Shown here in pieces: positions 12,101-23,900 of a stretch of 64,000 nucleotides of DNA. Made by a program: the position numbers and the translations under genes. The stretch's first letter is position 1; each line of letters starts with the position of its first letter. Source of the stretch: Tribonema minus (taxonomy: Eukaryota; Sar; Xanthophyceae; Tribonematales; Tribonemataceae); assembly GCA_017506865.1 (NCBI GenBank), contig JAFCMP010000523.1, positions 372,001 through 436,000 on the forward strand, read 5' to 3'. The notes beneath the pieces are model-generated. The model was not told the origin of the DNA and searched no databases. It saw nothing but the letters and a program-made list of their open reading frames with translations.

Positions 12101-15100
12101 ATGGCGCTCCGAAAGACGTCATAGAACGGTCACCTTCTTCTTGCCGCAGGCGGCAGCAGCGCCCGCGGCGCCGCGCAGTGGCGGCAGCGGCGCGTGCGCC
12201 ATCGCAAGGATGGCGTCTATAGCAGCCTTGTCCTCCGCTCCGTCAATCTCATCAAGGATGATGAGGTTGGGGCGCTGGTCGCCAAACAGGGCGCGGTTCT
12301 CCATGGCACGCACAACCTGCGCGTCGGCAAGGTGGACACTTGGCTTAGCATCTAAAGCCTAACCCCAACTTTGACCTATTTCGGACCCTAACCCTAGCCC
12401 TAAGATGGACAATTGGCTTAGCATCTAGGGCCTCAGTTTCCTTTGCGCACTTGCATCAGTAGCTGTTGAGAGTATTTCCGCAGACTCTGCATGAAGTTGG
12501 CGGTGGCTTAAACTTGAAGTACGCGTGACGAGATGTGTGCAGGTGGAAGCGCAATAGGGTGGCGGCGCGGTGTCAGAGGCGCCAGTCGCCATCTCAACGG
12601 CCCTGATTAAAATTATAATTAGGGTTAGAGTTGGAGCTTGCACCCTGGTGCCGGTACAGGCGCCACTTTGAGCATCAGCCATATAGCAGCGCTTTTGGCA
12701 GAGATCACGTGTGGTATGAGGACGGGCAGTGGGGGCTGGAACCTCAACACCGAGACCTGTTCAAACATATGGCGGACCACTGACAGCAAGAGCCCGCAGC
12801 AGTGTGGCCGGCCGCCGATGAGTACGGCCGGCAACAGCAGCGCGCACACACCCCACTCCAGACTCTCGCCGGCCTCACACACACCCCGCATCATCAAGAG
12901 CTCGCCCTCGTGTCTTTTGCAGCATCGCCGCTCGCCGCCGCCGCCGCCGCCGCCGCGCGCGCCTCACCTTGTCCGTCAGCACCGACGCCGTGCGGTCGTC
13001 GCTGGCGTTGATCTCCAGCGGTGCCTCTGTGGCCGATTCGCTGGAAACCGCAAGGTACGTACCGCGGCACGCTCAGCTCCAGACTCTTGCCGGCGTGATT
13101 GTGTTTGTTGAAGTCATACATGCCCATGGGTGCCTCACCTTGTCCGTCAGCACTGACGCCGTGCGGTCATCGCTGGCGTTGATCTCCAGCGGCCGGTACC
13201 CCGCCTGCTGCGCGACGATGTGCGCCAGCGTCGTCTTCCCCATCCCCGGCGGCCCGCACAGCAGCAGGATCTTGCTCTCCGGCCGCCTGTCGACGCGCCC
13301 CCCCTCCGCGCCCCCCGCCCCCTTCGGTTTCGCCGCTGCCGCCGCCGCTGCGCCCCCCCCACGCCCCCCAGCCGCCCCCCCTCCCTGGTCTCCACTACCC
13401 CGGCCACCTTTGCCGCGGAATGCTCCACCGCCGCCGCCGCCGCCGCTGCCGCCGCCACCGCCGCTGGCACCGCCCTTGCCGCGGGCGTTGGCGCTGGCGG
13501 CAGCGGAGGTGGCGCCCTCGCGCGCTGCGGCAGCGGCTGCGGACGCGGCCGCGGCGGCGGGGAACACAAACGCGTCCCACGCCTTGATGGCGCGCAGCAC
13601 CTCGCGGTTCGTGCGCTCGTCGCTGAGCAGCTGCGCAAAGTTGGTGGGCGCATACTTGTCCACCCAGAGGCGCGCCTGCGCCGCCGCTGCTGCCGCCGCC
13701 GCCGCCGCCGCCGCAGCGTCTCGCCGGTTCGGGCTCGCCGCTGACCCCCCGCTCGCAGCACCTGCGGTCTCTGCGCCGTCTTGAAGGTCACTCGCGCCAT
13801 CTTCACCCGCTGCTGCCGCTGCTGATGCTGCTGCGGCGGCGGCGGGCGCCTTGGCAGCGGCGTCCGCCGCGACCATGGTCTTGCGGTGCAGGCGCTCGAC
13901 CTGCCGCCGCTCTGCGCGCGCCATCAGCGTCTCCATGGGGCACTCAAGCAAGCCGCTGCCGCCGCCGCCGCTGCGCTGCGCGCGCTGGCACGCCGCCAGA
14001 ACAGCCGCCGACTCCGCAGGGCGCAGCGCGCGCAGAAATGCCTTGGCGCCGCTGCCCGTCAGCACCTCTACAAAGTCGTCGCCTGCCGCCGCGCTTGCGC
14101 CGCTGCCGCCGTCGCCGCCGCCGCCGTCGCCGCCAACGCCGTCGCCGCCGCCGCCGGTGGCAAGCGGAGGGCGCGCCAGCACGGCGCTGCGGTCGCGCGC
14201 GGCGCGGAACAGCGGCGCCTGGGTGACCAGCTCGCTTTCCTGCGTCCCGGCTCCGGCGCCGCCGTCGGCGGGCGCGCGCAGCAGGCGGCGCGCGTGCAGC
14301 AGCGCCAGCGACGCCGACTGCTGCGGGTGGTGCTGCGCATGCCTCGCGTCGCCGGTGCGCGCGCGCTTGGCGCGCCATCCGCCGAGCGCTGCTGGCGCGT
14401 CCATGTCCAGCTTTGTCGTCGCGAACGCGCTCTTCAGCGCAGCGCCGCTGCTGCCGCTGCTGCTGCTGCTGCTGGTGCTCGTGCCGGTGCCGTTGACGCC
14501 CGCGGCGGAGGGCGCCAGCGGGCGGCGCCGCTGCGGCGGCGCCTGCGCGTTCTCGTCGTCGGATGCGCGGTCGTACAGCTTGAGCGGTGGCATCGCCGCG
14601 GCTCGGCGGGGGCTATCGGCACGCCCAGTTTTGGTGTGCTGCTGCTGCGAGGCGCTGACGAAAGAGAGCGTCTGCTGCCGCTTGCCGCCGTCGGGGCTCT
14701 CCGGCGGCGGCGGCGGCGGCTCGTCCTGAGGCACGCGCAGCAGCGTGGCGCGCAGTTTACACTGAATGTTCACGTATGGCACAACGGGACATTGCAATCA
14801 CTTGTACAATGCACCACGTGGATGCCAGAAGATTGCTCTCTTGAGCGACTGGAACCTTTGGGAATGCTGGCACGACGAGCCTGCCATGCACCAAATCTAC
14901 ACTCATTATCCACGGGCGGTGCAGGAGGGATCGATTCTGTTTTCCACAGCATGTCAAGTACATCCCTGATGTTTAGAAAGGCTACATATGCTCACCCCAC
15001 CAACTGCATGCGTGTTGTGCATCAGTTTAGCTCACAACAACTCTTTTGTTTAAAGCAGGCAGGTTGCTGGCTATGCCCGATGAAGGGCGTACAGCACGTA

Positions 15101-15486
15101 TCACCGGTACACATGAGTGCGGATGCGCTTGCTTGTCGCATCTACGCAATGATCACCACCCACATTCGGTGCCTTGACGATGCAGGCACTGATTCTATTT
15201 ATCTGAGCCCGGATCGGCTTGTGCTCTGTGAGCCATCTGAACAACAAGTGTACCTACGTGATACGCTCGCCAGACTCAACCAGCCCGCGCGACTCTGCTG
15301 CTTCCCCGACCAGGCCTCCCTGCAATGATGGCTTGGGCTTGCGTATAACCATCGTCTCGCAGTGTGATTTCTTTGACAGTAGCGTACCTCGTGCATAGCC
15401 GCCTGAGCCTCTTCATCGTAGCCAAGCCAATCCGGTTCCTCCTGCTCCTCCTCCGGAAAGTCGTACGGCTCCTCAAAGTCGTTCAT
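6439..15486 (-). CDS. CTF18 (CHTF18), large subunit of the alternative RFC clamp loader
   Basis: Ten exons on the minus strand: 15388-15486, 13139-14725, 12134-12316, 11568-11782, 10703-10814, 10198-10290, 9193-9476, 8088-8370, 7321-7669, 6439-6826; about 1,196 residues. CTF18-RFC loads PCNA and acts in replication and sister-chromatid cohesion. Landmarks: LWVDKYAPTNFAQLLSDERT; Walker A GPPGMGKT (about 524-531); Walker B LIILDEIDG (about 580-588); sensor-1 region LILICNNQYAP; NDVRACLNTLQF; and the C-terminal YTNAVRRPVRMKDLL, which by family knowledge binds CTF8/DCC1. The region before the AAA+ domain is long and Ala/Ser-rich. In exon 9 the frame changes between LIACGATFARA and DEWVLEPPIDAL, beside a GC dinucleotide run near 7530-7545; one GC unit fewer would make the exons sum to 1,197 codons. 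Exon 10 has a tandem NAGNAG acceptor (6826 or 6823). Head-to-head with the TTC29-like gene, 178 bp apart. Confidence 0.92.
9117..9166. repeat. (CAG)n microsatellite in CTF18 intron 7
   Basis: About 16 CAG units on the plus strand (CTG in the sense of CTF18), ending about 27 bp downstream of the exon 7 donor. It is intronic, so the long Gln, Ser or Ala runs in its reading frames are not protein. Confidence 0.9.
10821..10847 (-). other. 27-nt C-run serving as polypyrimidine tract
   Basis: The plus strand has 27 G in a row, i.e. a pure C-run in the sense of CTF18. It ends just before TTGCAG, the exon 5 acceptor. It is the clearest case of C-rich tracts preceding acceptors in this window. Confidence 0.85.
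11222..11613. repeat. Duplicated exon 4 donor region in CTF18 intron 4
   Basis: The real exon 4 end and donor lie at about 11560-11613 (CATACCTGGCGGTGATGGCC on the plus strand). A second copy at about 11222-11275 (CATACCTGGCGGTGACGGCC) lies wholly within intron 4. The dispersed repeat at 11387-11561 sits between the copies. Confidence 0.85.
11387..11561 (+). repeat. Dispersed intronic repeat, copy A
   Basis: A 175-bp segment closely similar to 62099-62269 (inverted) and, in part, 55210-55324 (direct). Shared landmarks are GACTCGTGGCC, GCGGCGACCACGG, and CTTTTGATTCGTTT near one end. There are no terminal inverted repeats and no coding capacity. It lies in CTF18 intron 4, ending a few bases from the donor. 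It may be a non-autonomous mobile element of unknown class. Confidence 0.8.
12385..12403. repeat. Interstitial telomere-type repeat in CTF18 intron 2
   Basis: Three CCCTAA/CCCTAG units in a row. A looser TTAGGGTTAGAGTT piece lies at about 12613-12628 in the same intron. Confidence 0.7.
12961..13192. repeat. Duplicated 3' end of CTF18 exon 2 inside intron 2
   Basis: The segment 13131-13192 holds the last part of exon 2, encoding LEINASDDRTASVLTDK, plus the donor. It is repeated at 12961-13021 with about three changes, period about 171 bp. The copy keeps the reading frame and the AAG|GTGAGG donor. A third shared piece (CTCCAGACTCT.GCCGG at 12856 and 13077) suggests repeated events. The copy lacks a matching upstream acceptor, so it is probably not a used exon. 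Confidence 0.9.
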
Positions 15487-15664
15487 GGCGCTCTGTGTGC
15501 TTGCGCGCTGTAGAACCTGCACCTCGAGAGCAAGCAGCGCGGCAACCCTAAATTCGAAATTGCTCCAGGGGGGGCTGAGGGGGGGAAGGCGTAACAGCAG
15601 TTGCCATTGGGGTCACCGAAAGCGGCAGCAGGAAAGAAGTGAGTAGTGGGTCAAAACCTTGACT
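15487..15664. promoter_or_regulatory. Bidirectional promoter region, CTF18 / TTC29-like gene
   Basis: Only 178 bp separate the two divergent start codons. It holds two G-runs (about 15568-15574, 15580-15586) and a CCATTGG sequence near 15605, resembling a CCAAT box in reverse. No clear TATA box is seen. The assignment is by layout. Confidence 0.55.
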
Positions 15665-17871
15665 ATGGACGACATGTTGGGCGCTCAGGGCGGCTGGGAT
15701 TTTAACCAGCAGGCAAATGAGTGGCATGAGGGATTTTCACCGCCACGATCCAGCGCACAACAGCAGCAGCTTGACGAACAGCAGCTGGAACAGGAGCAGA
15801 GTCCCACCGCGAGCATGGCGGTTCAGAGCTACCAACTGAATGTTCGCTTCCCTCAGTTAGACACCCCCCTTCGCCTCTCGCCTCCCAGCCACATGAACAC
15901 ACCCGAGAGAACGGATGAGCAAACGGAGGAGCAGCGAATACGAGCCAGCGCCTTTGCACCAGCAAGCTTCGCACGGCGACGAGCTGCCCTAGCATTGGCT
16001 GCAGCTGGCAGTGACACCCAAACAATGCCAGACGGGCGTGCGCCGGTGTCACGTAGAACGCATTCCGAAAACCAGGCGCCTAGCGTGACTGCCATCTCTG
16101 ACTACACGGTGCTAGCTTCATCCAGTCAGCGGGCAGGGCGGCCGCAGATGGAGGGCTTGGCCTACTTCTGCATTGGCGTGTTGTACGACAACATGGGGCA
16201 GTACGGCAAGGCGCTGGAGGCGTACAAGAAATACCTGGGAGTGTGCCGGCGAACAGATGACAAGCAGGTAAGGAGAGAGACGATTCAACCAATGACTCCA
16301 CCAAAGTTGATGCTACGCTTGCTGATCTGACAACGCCAGTGCATTTTCGGCGCTCTGTGTGGTGCAAGGGATCCACGCTGTACAATTGCACTTGCAACAA
16401 ACACAGCATCTCCGCAATGAAGGGTGCATTGCATCAGACCTGACCCTGTATGACTTAAAGACAAGTTTGGTGGAGGCACTGAGTGCAACGGAAGTCAGCT
16501 TGTCGGTCATCAGTATACACAAGCCCGTGGTGTGATCAATGCCAATCAAGCATTGCTCAATCCCATGCAGAGTCTTGGTGCAGCACGCACACCCGCTTAC
16601 CATACCATGCAATTTTCACATACCATGCGATTTTAACAATTGCAACTGCTGACATTGGCCCCACAGTGAATCAGAACAGCCACCGCTCGCAGCACACGCC
16701 GCGTGTCACGCAGCACACAGGAACTTCCCCTTCACACGCACATACACAAACACCCCCCGTCACGCAACCTCCCCCGCAGGGCGAGGCCCTCGCGCACAAC
16801 TGCATGGGTGTCGACTGCCACTACCTCGCGTGCCCGCCGGGCGCCAACGCGGCGGCGCTCGTCCTGATGGCCGCCGCGCGCGCCGCGCTCGCGCGCGCCG
16901 CCGAGCACCACAGTGCTCATCTCGCGCTCGCCGACGACGGCGGCGCATGCGTCGCGCGCACCAACCTCGGCCTCGCCGCGGCGCTCGCGGGCGCCGCCGA
17001 CGCCGCCGCGGAGCACCACCAGGCGGCGCTGCGCGCCGCCGCGCGCGCGCGCGCGCCCGCCGCGCAGTCCGTCGCCATCGGAAACCTCGGGCTGTTGGCG
17101 CTGCGGCGCGGCGACGCGGCGGCGGCGCAAGCGTGCCTCGGTCAGTAACATCATCTGGTTCGAAGGCAAAATGACCACCTGCATTGAGCACACATCAATG
17201 ATACGGCTTGTACACATTGCCACTAAGGGAAGGTGATCATCAGTGACAGAACACTGAAGGACAAAGACTGGCAGCCGAGAAACGACATCCCGCACGCGAT
17301 TGAACGCATGAACTTTGGCCGTCGACAACAGCATTACATGCTGATACCCAGTCGTTACAGTTGCACCAGGATAGCTGAGCATTGCCATGCACACATCCAC
17401 AGCGACCGACAATTCGTTGTGCTAGATAGGACATTCCAGGACGATGCGAGGCGCAACAATGCTATTGTAAAATATCCATTGCGCCCTGCATTGACGCATG
17501 GGTTTGCGATGGAAAGCAAATGAGTTGGGTTGCATCTGGCCTCCAAATTTCACACCTCTGTTGCATGCCATCGCTTGTAAACGAACTGCAATTTCAATTT
17601 CCATGTCACAGAGCGGCGCGCGGAGCTCGCGCGCGCGGCGGGCGACGCGGCCGCGGAGGCGGCGGCGCTGCGGTGGCTGGGCGGGCTCGCAGGGGGTGCA
17701 GGGGATCATGCGCGCGCGCTCGAGTGCCTCACCGCCGCCGCGGCGCTCAGCAAGGAGGCGGGCGCGCTGAGCACGCTCAAGCGGCTCCACTGCTGCGTCG
17801 GACTGGAGCGCGGCGCGGCGGGCATGGACGAGATGTTCGCGCGGCTCGTGCCGCCGGGGGCGCACAGGTAG
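15665..17871 (+). CDS. TTC29-like tetratricopeptide-repeat protein (ciliary)
   Basis: Three exons: 15665-16267, 16780-17140, 17612-17871, joining in frame to 407 residues. The start is the first ATG of the open frame (MDDMLGAQGGWDF). The first 130 residues are polar and Gln-rich. TPR units follow: LAYFCIGVLYDNMGQYGKAL, ALAHNCMGVDCHYLACPPGA, VARTNLGLAAALAGA, and SVAIGNLGLLALRRGD. The pattern 'HNC.GVD...LA', then 'AD.GG..VAR.NLGL', then 'A.GNLG' resembles TTC29, an axonemal protein of motile cilia. Exons 2 and 3 are extremely GC- and Ala-rich, so some TPR similarity could be compositional. The terminal CACAG|GTAG could also be a donor leading to a further exon. Confidence 0.65.
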
Positions 17872-18478
17872 TGAGGGTGCGCGGGGGCGGGCGGGTGCGC
17901 AGTGAGGTTGCGCGGGGGGGGGGAGCGGACGCTGCTGATGCCCCGTGATGCAGTCACGCGCACCACATCATATGTATAGTTGAAGAATATGTCCGGTCGT
18001 ACGCCTTCGTCCTGGCGGCGACATTGCTGTGCAAAGTGCAGTGGATGTAGGACCGATGTACCCAGCGAGCTGCTTTGCGACGCTCTTGATGGTTGCCTGT
18101 TGTGCGGCACTGCTGCCGTGTTTGCTGTTGCCGCGCTGATTCATATTCACCGCAAACCTTTCGTCAGCGTCGCTGACACCATCAGTTGCACTAGCACTGA
18201 GCATGAGTATGTCAGCAGGCATCTGTGATCATGTACGCACTTTGTGTCCTGGAGCGCTGAACAGCAGTGGCCATGCCACATGCATCACCATCATGCACAG
18301 TTCGAGCTGCAGAAAAGTCACAGAAACAGTACGAAGCAACCTCACAGCATATGACGAGTTGCAACGCAGCACAGCACCACTGACCGAGCGTCACAGGAGT
18401 GTACACTTTGTTGTGATTGTGATGATGCCCTACATACATATTAAATTATACAGCCGCTACCTACTACAAAGACGCAGC
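17872..18478. other. Convergent intergenic region, TTC29-like gene / fibrillin
   Basis: 607 bp between facing stop codons, holding both 3' untranslated regions. A G-run lies at about 17912-17921 just after the TTC29-like stop. No coding frame or RNA gene recognised. Confidence 0.5.
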
Positions 18479-20515
18479 TCACGTAACCCGCAGGCGCTTG
18501 AGCGCGCCCTCCAAGTCTTCCTCTCGTTGGTAGACCATCACTTGCCGCGCGCCGGACGCGTCCCGCGGTGCCGTCACCATGATGTCGCTGCCCACAAACA
18601 CCACCTCAATGCTCACATTGCCGTCCTGCACACACGGCGCGCGCGGGGCGAGTGATGAGCATCAGCGCAAAAGTGCGCCATTGATGCAGCACGCGCATCA
18701 CTCGACTCACACATGGGCGAGTCATGGGGCGTGAGTGCAAGGAGCTCATGGCTGCCGCAGTCGTTGGCGGCGCACTGCGGCGATGGTGTGCTGCTGTGGA
18801 GGGCCATTGAGGATGACGCTCGTCACGTGTGGGGTTGCGCGACGCCACAACCGACTTGGTGCCGATTCGGCATTAGCAACATCTGATGAAACTGTGGCAA
18901 AACGCTCGTGGAGCGCTGCAGTTTTGGTCTCCACGCAGCGCAAACAGCAAGGACCAGTTTCTTCCGCTAGAGACCAGACATGTGTTCAAGCACCGCTCAC
19001 CATTGCCGCGTTGCCGGATGTGATCTCCTTCCCCGTGCCGTCAATCATGCTGGTGTAGTTGATCAGCAGCTCGCTGGTGCCCATGGACTTGTAGGTCCCG
19101 CTCAAGACATTCTTGACGTTTGGGAACTGCGACAGGTGAAAAAGTGATCACAGAAAAACATGGCAGCAGGCGCAGGTGATTGTCAGGGCAGGCTCCATGA
19201 AAAAATCACTATACGTAGAACAAGTACTTTGGAGTAGCGTGTGCTTTACATGGGCTGTGCACCAATGGCGTCATCGCTCTGCCCGGGTGCAGACTCTCAA
19301 CACGCTGCGCGCCACCTGCTGCGGTGACTCAGGTAGTTGCGGCACAAACCACGCAATGATGCGCACGGGCGTGACAGCGCCCATTTCCCGCTGCGCTCCA
19401 ACGCAGTCATCAGATCATGCGCAGCGCTGCGACAGCGGCGTCACGACGCAGCCTCCGCCGCGCCTCACACCGGTCATCAGGCGCTGCAACAGCTTCTCGG
19501 TGTCGACCCGCCGCCGCACGCCTCTGCGGCAACTTCAACTAGACGTTTACAACTAATCATTGCAACGGCCCAGCCCCTTCCAGATGCATGGGCCCAGCAG
19601 CTGAGCACTGACTCACCGGGCCGATCACGCGCAGCACCTCCGTGGTCGTGATCTCACGCCCCAGCCCCCTGCTACCCGCGAACGACACGAACTGGTCCTC
19701 CATGCGCGTCAGCGGCAGCTTGTGCAGCCCGCTCCCCAGCGCCCCCAGCACATCCCCGCTGGACACGTATACCAGTCGCCAGTCCTTAGAGAGCTCTGCG
19801 CTCTGCGCGGGCTTCACGGCTTTGCTGCCAAGATCGCGCGCCTGCGCCTGTATGGCGGCGGTGTCTCGCGCGTTGGTGGTGCAGAGGTTCAGCAGCTGCG
19901 CTGCCAGCTCGTCCTGCGGCGGCGGCAGCAGCGGAGGCGGCGGTGGCGCCGGTGGCAGCAGCAGCAAGGGCTTGTCACAGGACGATTGGTAAATAGTGTT
20001 CTGCTCCTGACGTAGCTACCCGGGGAGCACGAAACTGATGCACGCGGCAATTTTTACCAAAGCAGGCAGCATCACTTGTGATGTGCAACTGGCAGGTTAT
20101 TTAACTGCCAGAGCCCTGTGTCCCTGCCGCCACATCGTGGTTCTGACAACACCCAGTTGCGCTGATGACGTGCATGCTGCGATGCATCGCTGCAAGTGCC
20201 TGAGGTTCTACTTGCAAGCACGTGATGTCCGCAGGCACTGATGCTGCGTAGTCAGTGAGCATGTAAGCATCTGATTGTGCGACTTACCAGCTTCTTCAAC
20301 TCAGCTTTCGATTGTTGAACTGTGCCATCTTCGTCCACCTCTAAGGCCCGCTTTTTCTTGCCGCACAAGACCGTCGATGTCACAGTTCTTCCTGTGCGAC
20401 ATGACCTGCTTTTGATGCTGATCTCCTTGGCTGCTGCTGGAGCGATGCCGAAGGAGCATGCGCTGTCTACACACAGGAATGCAGCAGCGCAGAAGCACAG
20501 AGCACCGCGAACCAT
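18479..20515 (-). CDS. Plastid lipid-associated protein / fibrillin (PAP family)
   Basis: Four exons: 20288-20515, 19617-19913, 19001-19126, 18479-18625; all introns are phase 0, giving 265 residues. The start MVRGALCFCAAAFLCVDSAC is an ER signal peptide. SFGIAPAAAK follows, so a Phe lies at the expected start of the transit peptide, the mark of red-lineage complex plastids. The mature part begins DELAAQLLNLCTTNARD and continues DWRLVYVSSGDVLGALGSGL and VLRVIGP|FPNVKNVLSG, then LLINYTSMIDGTGKEI, the PAP/fibrillin fold pattern. Fibrillins bind lipids in plastoglobules and thylakoids and take part in stress responses and lipid storage. The N-terminal acidic/basic linker (residues 52-75) is not part of the fold. 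Head-to-head with the SMP-30-like gene. Confidence 0.9.
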
Positions 20516-20934
20516 CCCTGCACGCGCGAGTGAAGCTCACTAGAATGCTGCAGTAAGGATTCTCGGCGATCGCTCTTGCTGCGCCGCTTGGATCGCCACG
20601 GCGTCAGCTACTCAGGCTTCACCAACTGATTTTGGCATGTCACCTTTTGATGTTCTGATGAAGAAAACACGTGTGTTGCAGCGCTAGCGCTAATGGGCGC
20701 TGGAAGCACAGTTAACGCTTGTATACTAACTTTACTGTCCCACAACGTCACGTGTTCTCGCGCGTGAATGTAGGCATGTCAACGCCGGAAGTATGCGTTG
20801 CGAACTTTGAAGAAAGATGCACACCTAGCAGTCTGGATGCAAGGCGAAGATAGAGAAGATAGCGCAGCTTGCAGCTTGTCGACACGATAGCTCAACCCTT
20901 CGACTGCTGCACAACGGTCCTAGCACCACCAAAA
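20516..20934. promoter_or_regulatory. Bidirectional promoter region with two CACGTG boxes
   Basis: 419 bp between the fibrillin and SMP-30-like start codons. Two CACGTG palindromes (G-box/E-box, bound by bZIP or bHLH factors in plants and other eukaryotes) lie at 20668-20673 and 20749-20754, about 80 bp apart and near the middle. A GCGCTAGCGC palindrome lies near 20681. The boxes are seen directly; their use is inferred. Confidence 0.5.
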
Positions 20935-23900
20935 ATGCCGATGCGAAGCATTCTGTGTTTTGCAATCCTGCAATGCCTCACAGTGGCGATCGCTGCAGCC
21001 GACTCACCCCGGCAACATGGTAGTGCCGATGTATTGCAAACAACAGCGCTTCGAGAATCGGCAGCAGCGCCAGTGGAAGAGGTGAATGCCACACTGCTCT
21101 ACGGAGGAGGAGATGATGGGGGCTTTGGCACCTACATCGAAGGTAGAGTTCCAGCTAGGCACGTCATTTGAGCCATGTCTTATAGGTATGCCTGCATGTG
21201 CCGTTATGCAGGTGCACCACGATCCACGCTCATGCGCTAATTGCGTATTCGTTTGTGTGTTGTCCATTGCCTTTTCCTGTGTAAGGTCGCCAGTTGGTAG
21301 GTACTTCAGTATATCACGTGACGAGTCATAGTGACTCTCTCGCTTCAACGGTTTGTTGCACCGACTCTGGTGATGCACAGCATCCCAGACCTCAACCACT
21401 CGCGCTCGCATGCCGCCTCAATCACACAGCTGGTTGCGTGCTGAAAGAAGAATGCACGTACACCAGGCGCCGCCATCACCCACATGTACTGCACCATCGG
21501 TTATTGGACTGCAACAGGTGGCAGCCGATGTTTCTTCCCTGTCAGGCGGTCCGTATGTGTATGTGTATATGTAGTGTATAGGTCAGACATGATAGAATAC
21601 TCAAGCTGCGCACATGCTGCCCAATCAGCAATCCCAGCGATCCGTGCTACTCATCAATCATCGTCCAGATGCATTGATGTTGTGGCATTCTGTTAATTGG
21701 CTTGAGCACGTGTGTCAGCTGCAATTTGGTTCCGGTACGGCAATGGCGTGCCGCATCGCAGGCAACGCCACTTGCCCATTCTTCTGGCGGCGCACTGCTG
21801 TCACTGAGCGCCAGGCCCGATCTCCAAAAGCATGTTCAACTGCCGTGCACATACCCTACCGTACGCCCACGACGAGCCCGCATCTTTCTCTGGCGCTCAA
21901 CCCACCGCCACATGGCCGCCCGCATTCATGCGCGCGCGCTCGCATCCACCGCCCGCCTATCGCGTGCTTTAGGGTGCACGGTGGACGGCGAAGGCCGTGC
22001 CTATGCGCTAAACTACCTGCGCAGCTTCGATGGGCGGCGCGTCAATAACACGGACGGCGGCGGCGGCCCTGGCTCCGGGCGCATGGCGCTGGGCGAGATC
22101 ACCGCGGACGGCGACGGCGCAGCGTGGTGAGTGACCTGTGCGCTGACGGCGGCGGTGGCGGCGGTGGCTGCGGCGCGTCGCACGCTCTTGGGATGAGCGC
22201 TGCTGTGCTGGCGATGCGGGGTGGGTGGGTAGCGTATGTGGATGCGGAGACAGGGCAGCGGGCGCGCCAATGTGACAGGTTTCATGGGAGCGTGGTGAGT
22301 GCTGCAGCATCCGCAGACAACCCTCTCCTCCTCCATGCTGCTGCGAAGGATCGCGGCGCACGACGCGTCGGCCGCAGCGGCAGGCTTCGATGGCGCCCCT
22401 GCTGATCGGCATATGCATGGTGGTGGCGGCCACGCGGCGCGCGTGAGAGTCAGGAGCATGCAGTGGCAGCGTGCGTAGCTGCAGCGTGCACACTGTCGCT
22501 CTGTTAACGCCGACGCTGTGCAGGCGCCATTGCAAACACCACACGACGACGCGCTGCGCCAGTTGATTCTGACTCTGACTCTGCCCATGACCATGCAGGC
22601 AGCCAGATCCAGATGGCGACGCGCCCCCCCCGCGCATGAGGGTGAGGAGCATGATGGGGGGGTCCTGGAATGGCGCACACTTCGCGCCGCCCGCTGCGAT
22701 GCCGCCGCGGCCCGACGGCAGGGACAGCAAGACGGTGCTGCTGGCGGATCAGCTCAACCACAGGCAAGTTCACCGCTGTACTGCTGCAGCGTTGGCTGAG
22801 CTCACCACTGTACTGCTGCAGTACACCGTGACGCAGTCCGTGAGTTCGTGTGCACAGTCGCTGGGGCGGCGTAGTGCATCGTGTTATGTGCAAGGGCGGC
22901 AGGCACAGTATTGCAGGACGCGCACAGCGTGATGCGCGTGCGCACTTGCGGTCTGGTAGACTTGCGGTTCGGGGCGGGCGGGGCTCGGTGCAGCGAATCC
23001 GATGCGTGTGCTCGTGGTGAGGGCTTCCACAGCACCAGTCGCGTTTCAGATAGGTGGCGACGCTCAGTCACAGTGTACTGCGGTACGACGGGCTATGCGC
23101 AAAACCCAGCAAGGGCTTTGAAGCCTGAGGAGGGTGGTAGCGTCTGTTTCGGTACCACTGGCCAAGGAAAGGCATCCTCTGTCACTGGGACAGATATACC
23201 TGCACAGCATTTGCATGTCAAGGTCATTAGAAGCGGCAACCATGACACTTTATCACAAGCTTGCTTTGCACACAAGCCACAACGCAGCAGGCCCTGCAGA
23301 AAGTCTGGCCGTGTGAGAGGAGTGTAATGCCCCCACTGCTGCTATCAGCCAGACACGTCCCGTGCCCAGCTTCCAAGTTGTGGACAGGAATCGGGGCTTA
23401 TGTCTGTTGTAGGCATAAGAGTCATCCTCACTCATTTGCCACAATCGCATATGACGCCGCCCGGCTGCGGCAGGCTTATGCAGGCGTGGTCGCGCGCTGG
23501 CCTGGCCACCATGCTTATTAGAGGCCTCCTGGCATACACAAGAAGCCACTCATCACAATGATGTTTGCATGCAATATGCGGTCGCCACAGCGTGCCGCAG
23601 GCAGCTGGTCGACGGCGTGGTTCCCACGCTTGTTAGAGGCCGTCTGCCACGTGCTTCAATTTACAAGCCATCACCAATTGACATGTAACGTGCGCCGTCA
23701 CACACAGCAATGAACAAGAAGCGCCGTCATCAACACATCGTCACCATTCGTCATTGCGATTGCATGCGTGTGGCAGCGGCCGCGGGGTGACGAAGGCATG
23801 GCTAGGGGAGCACCGCTATCCTTATCAAAGGACTACTTCCATATACAAATGACCAGTCATCACAGCAACGTTTGTGTGCAATGTGCGGTCGTGGCACGGT

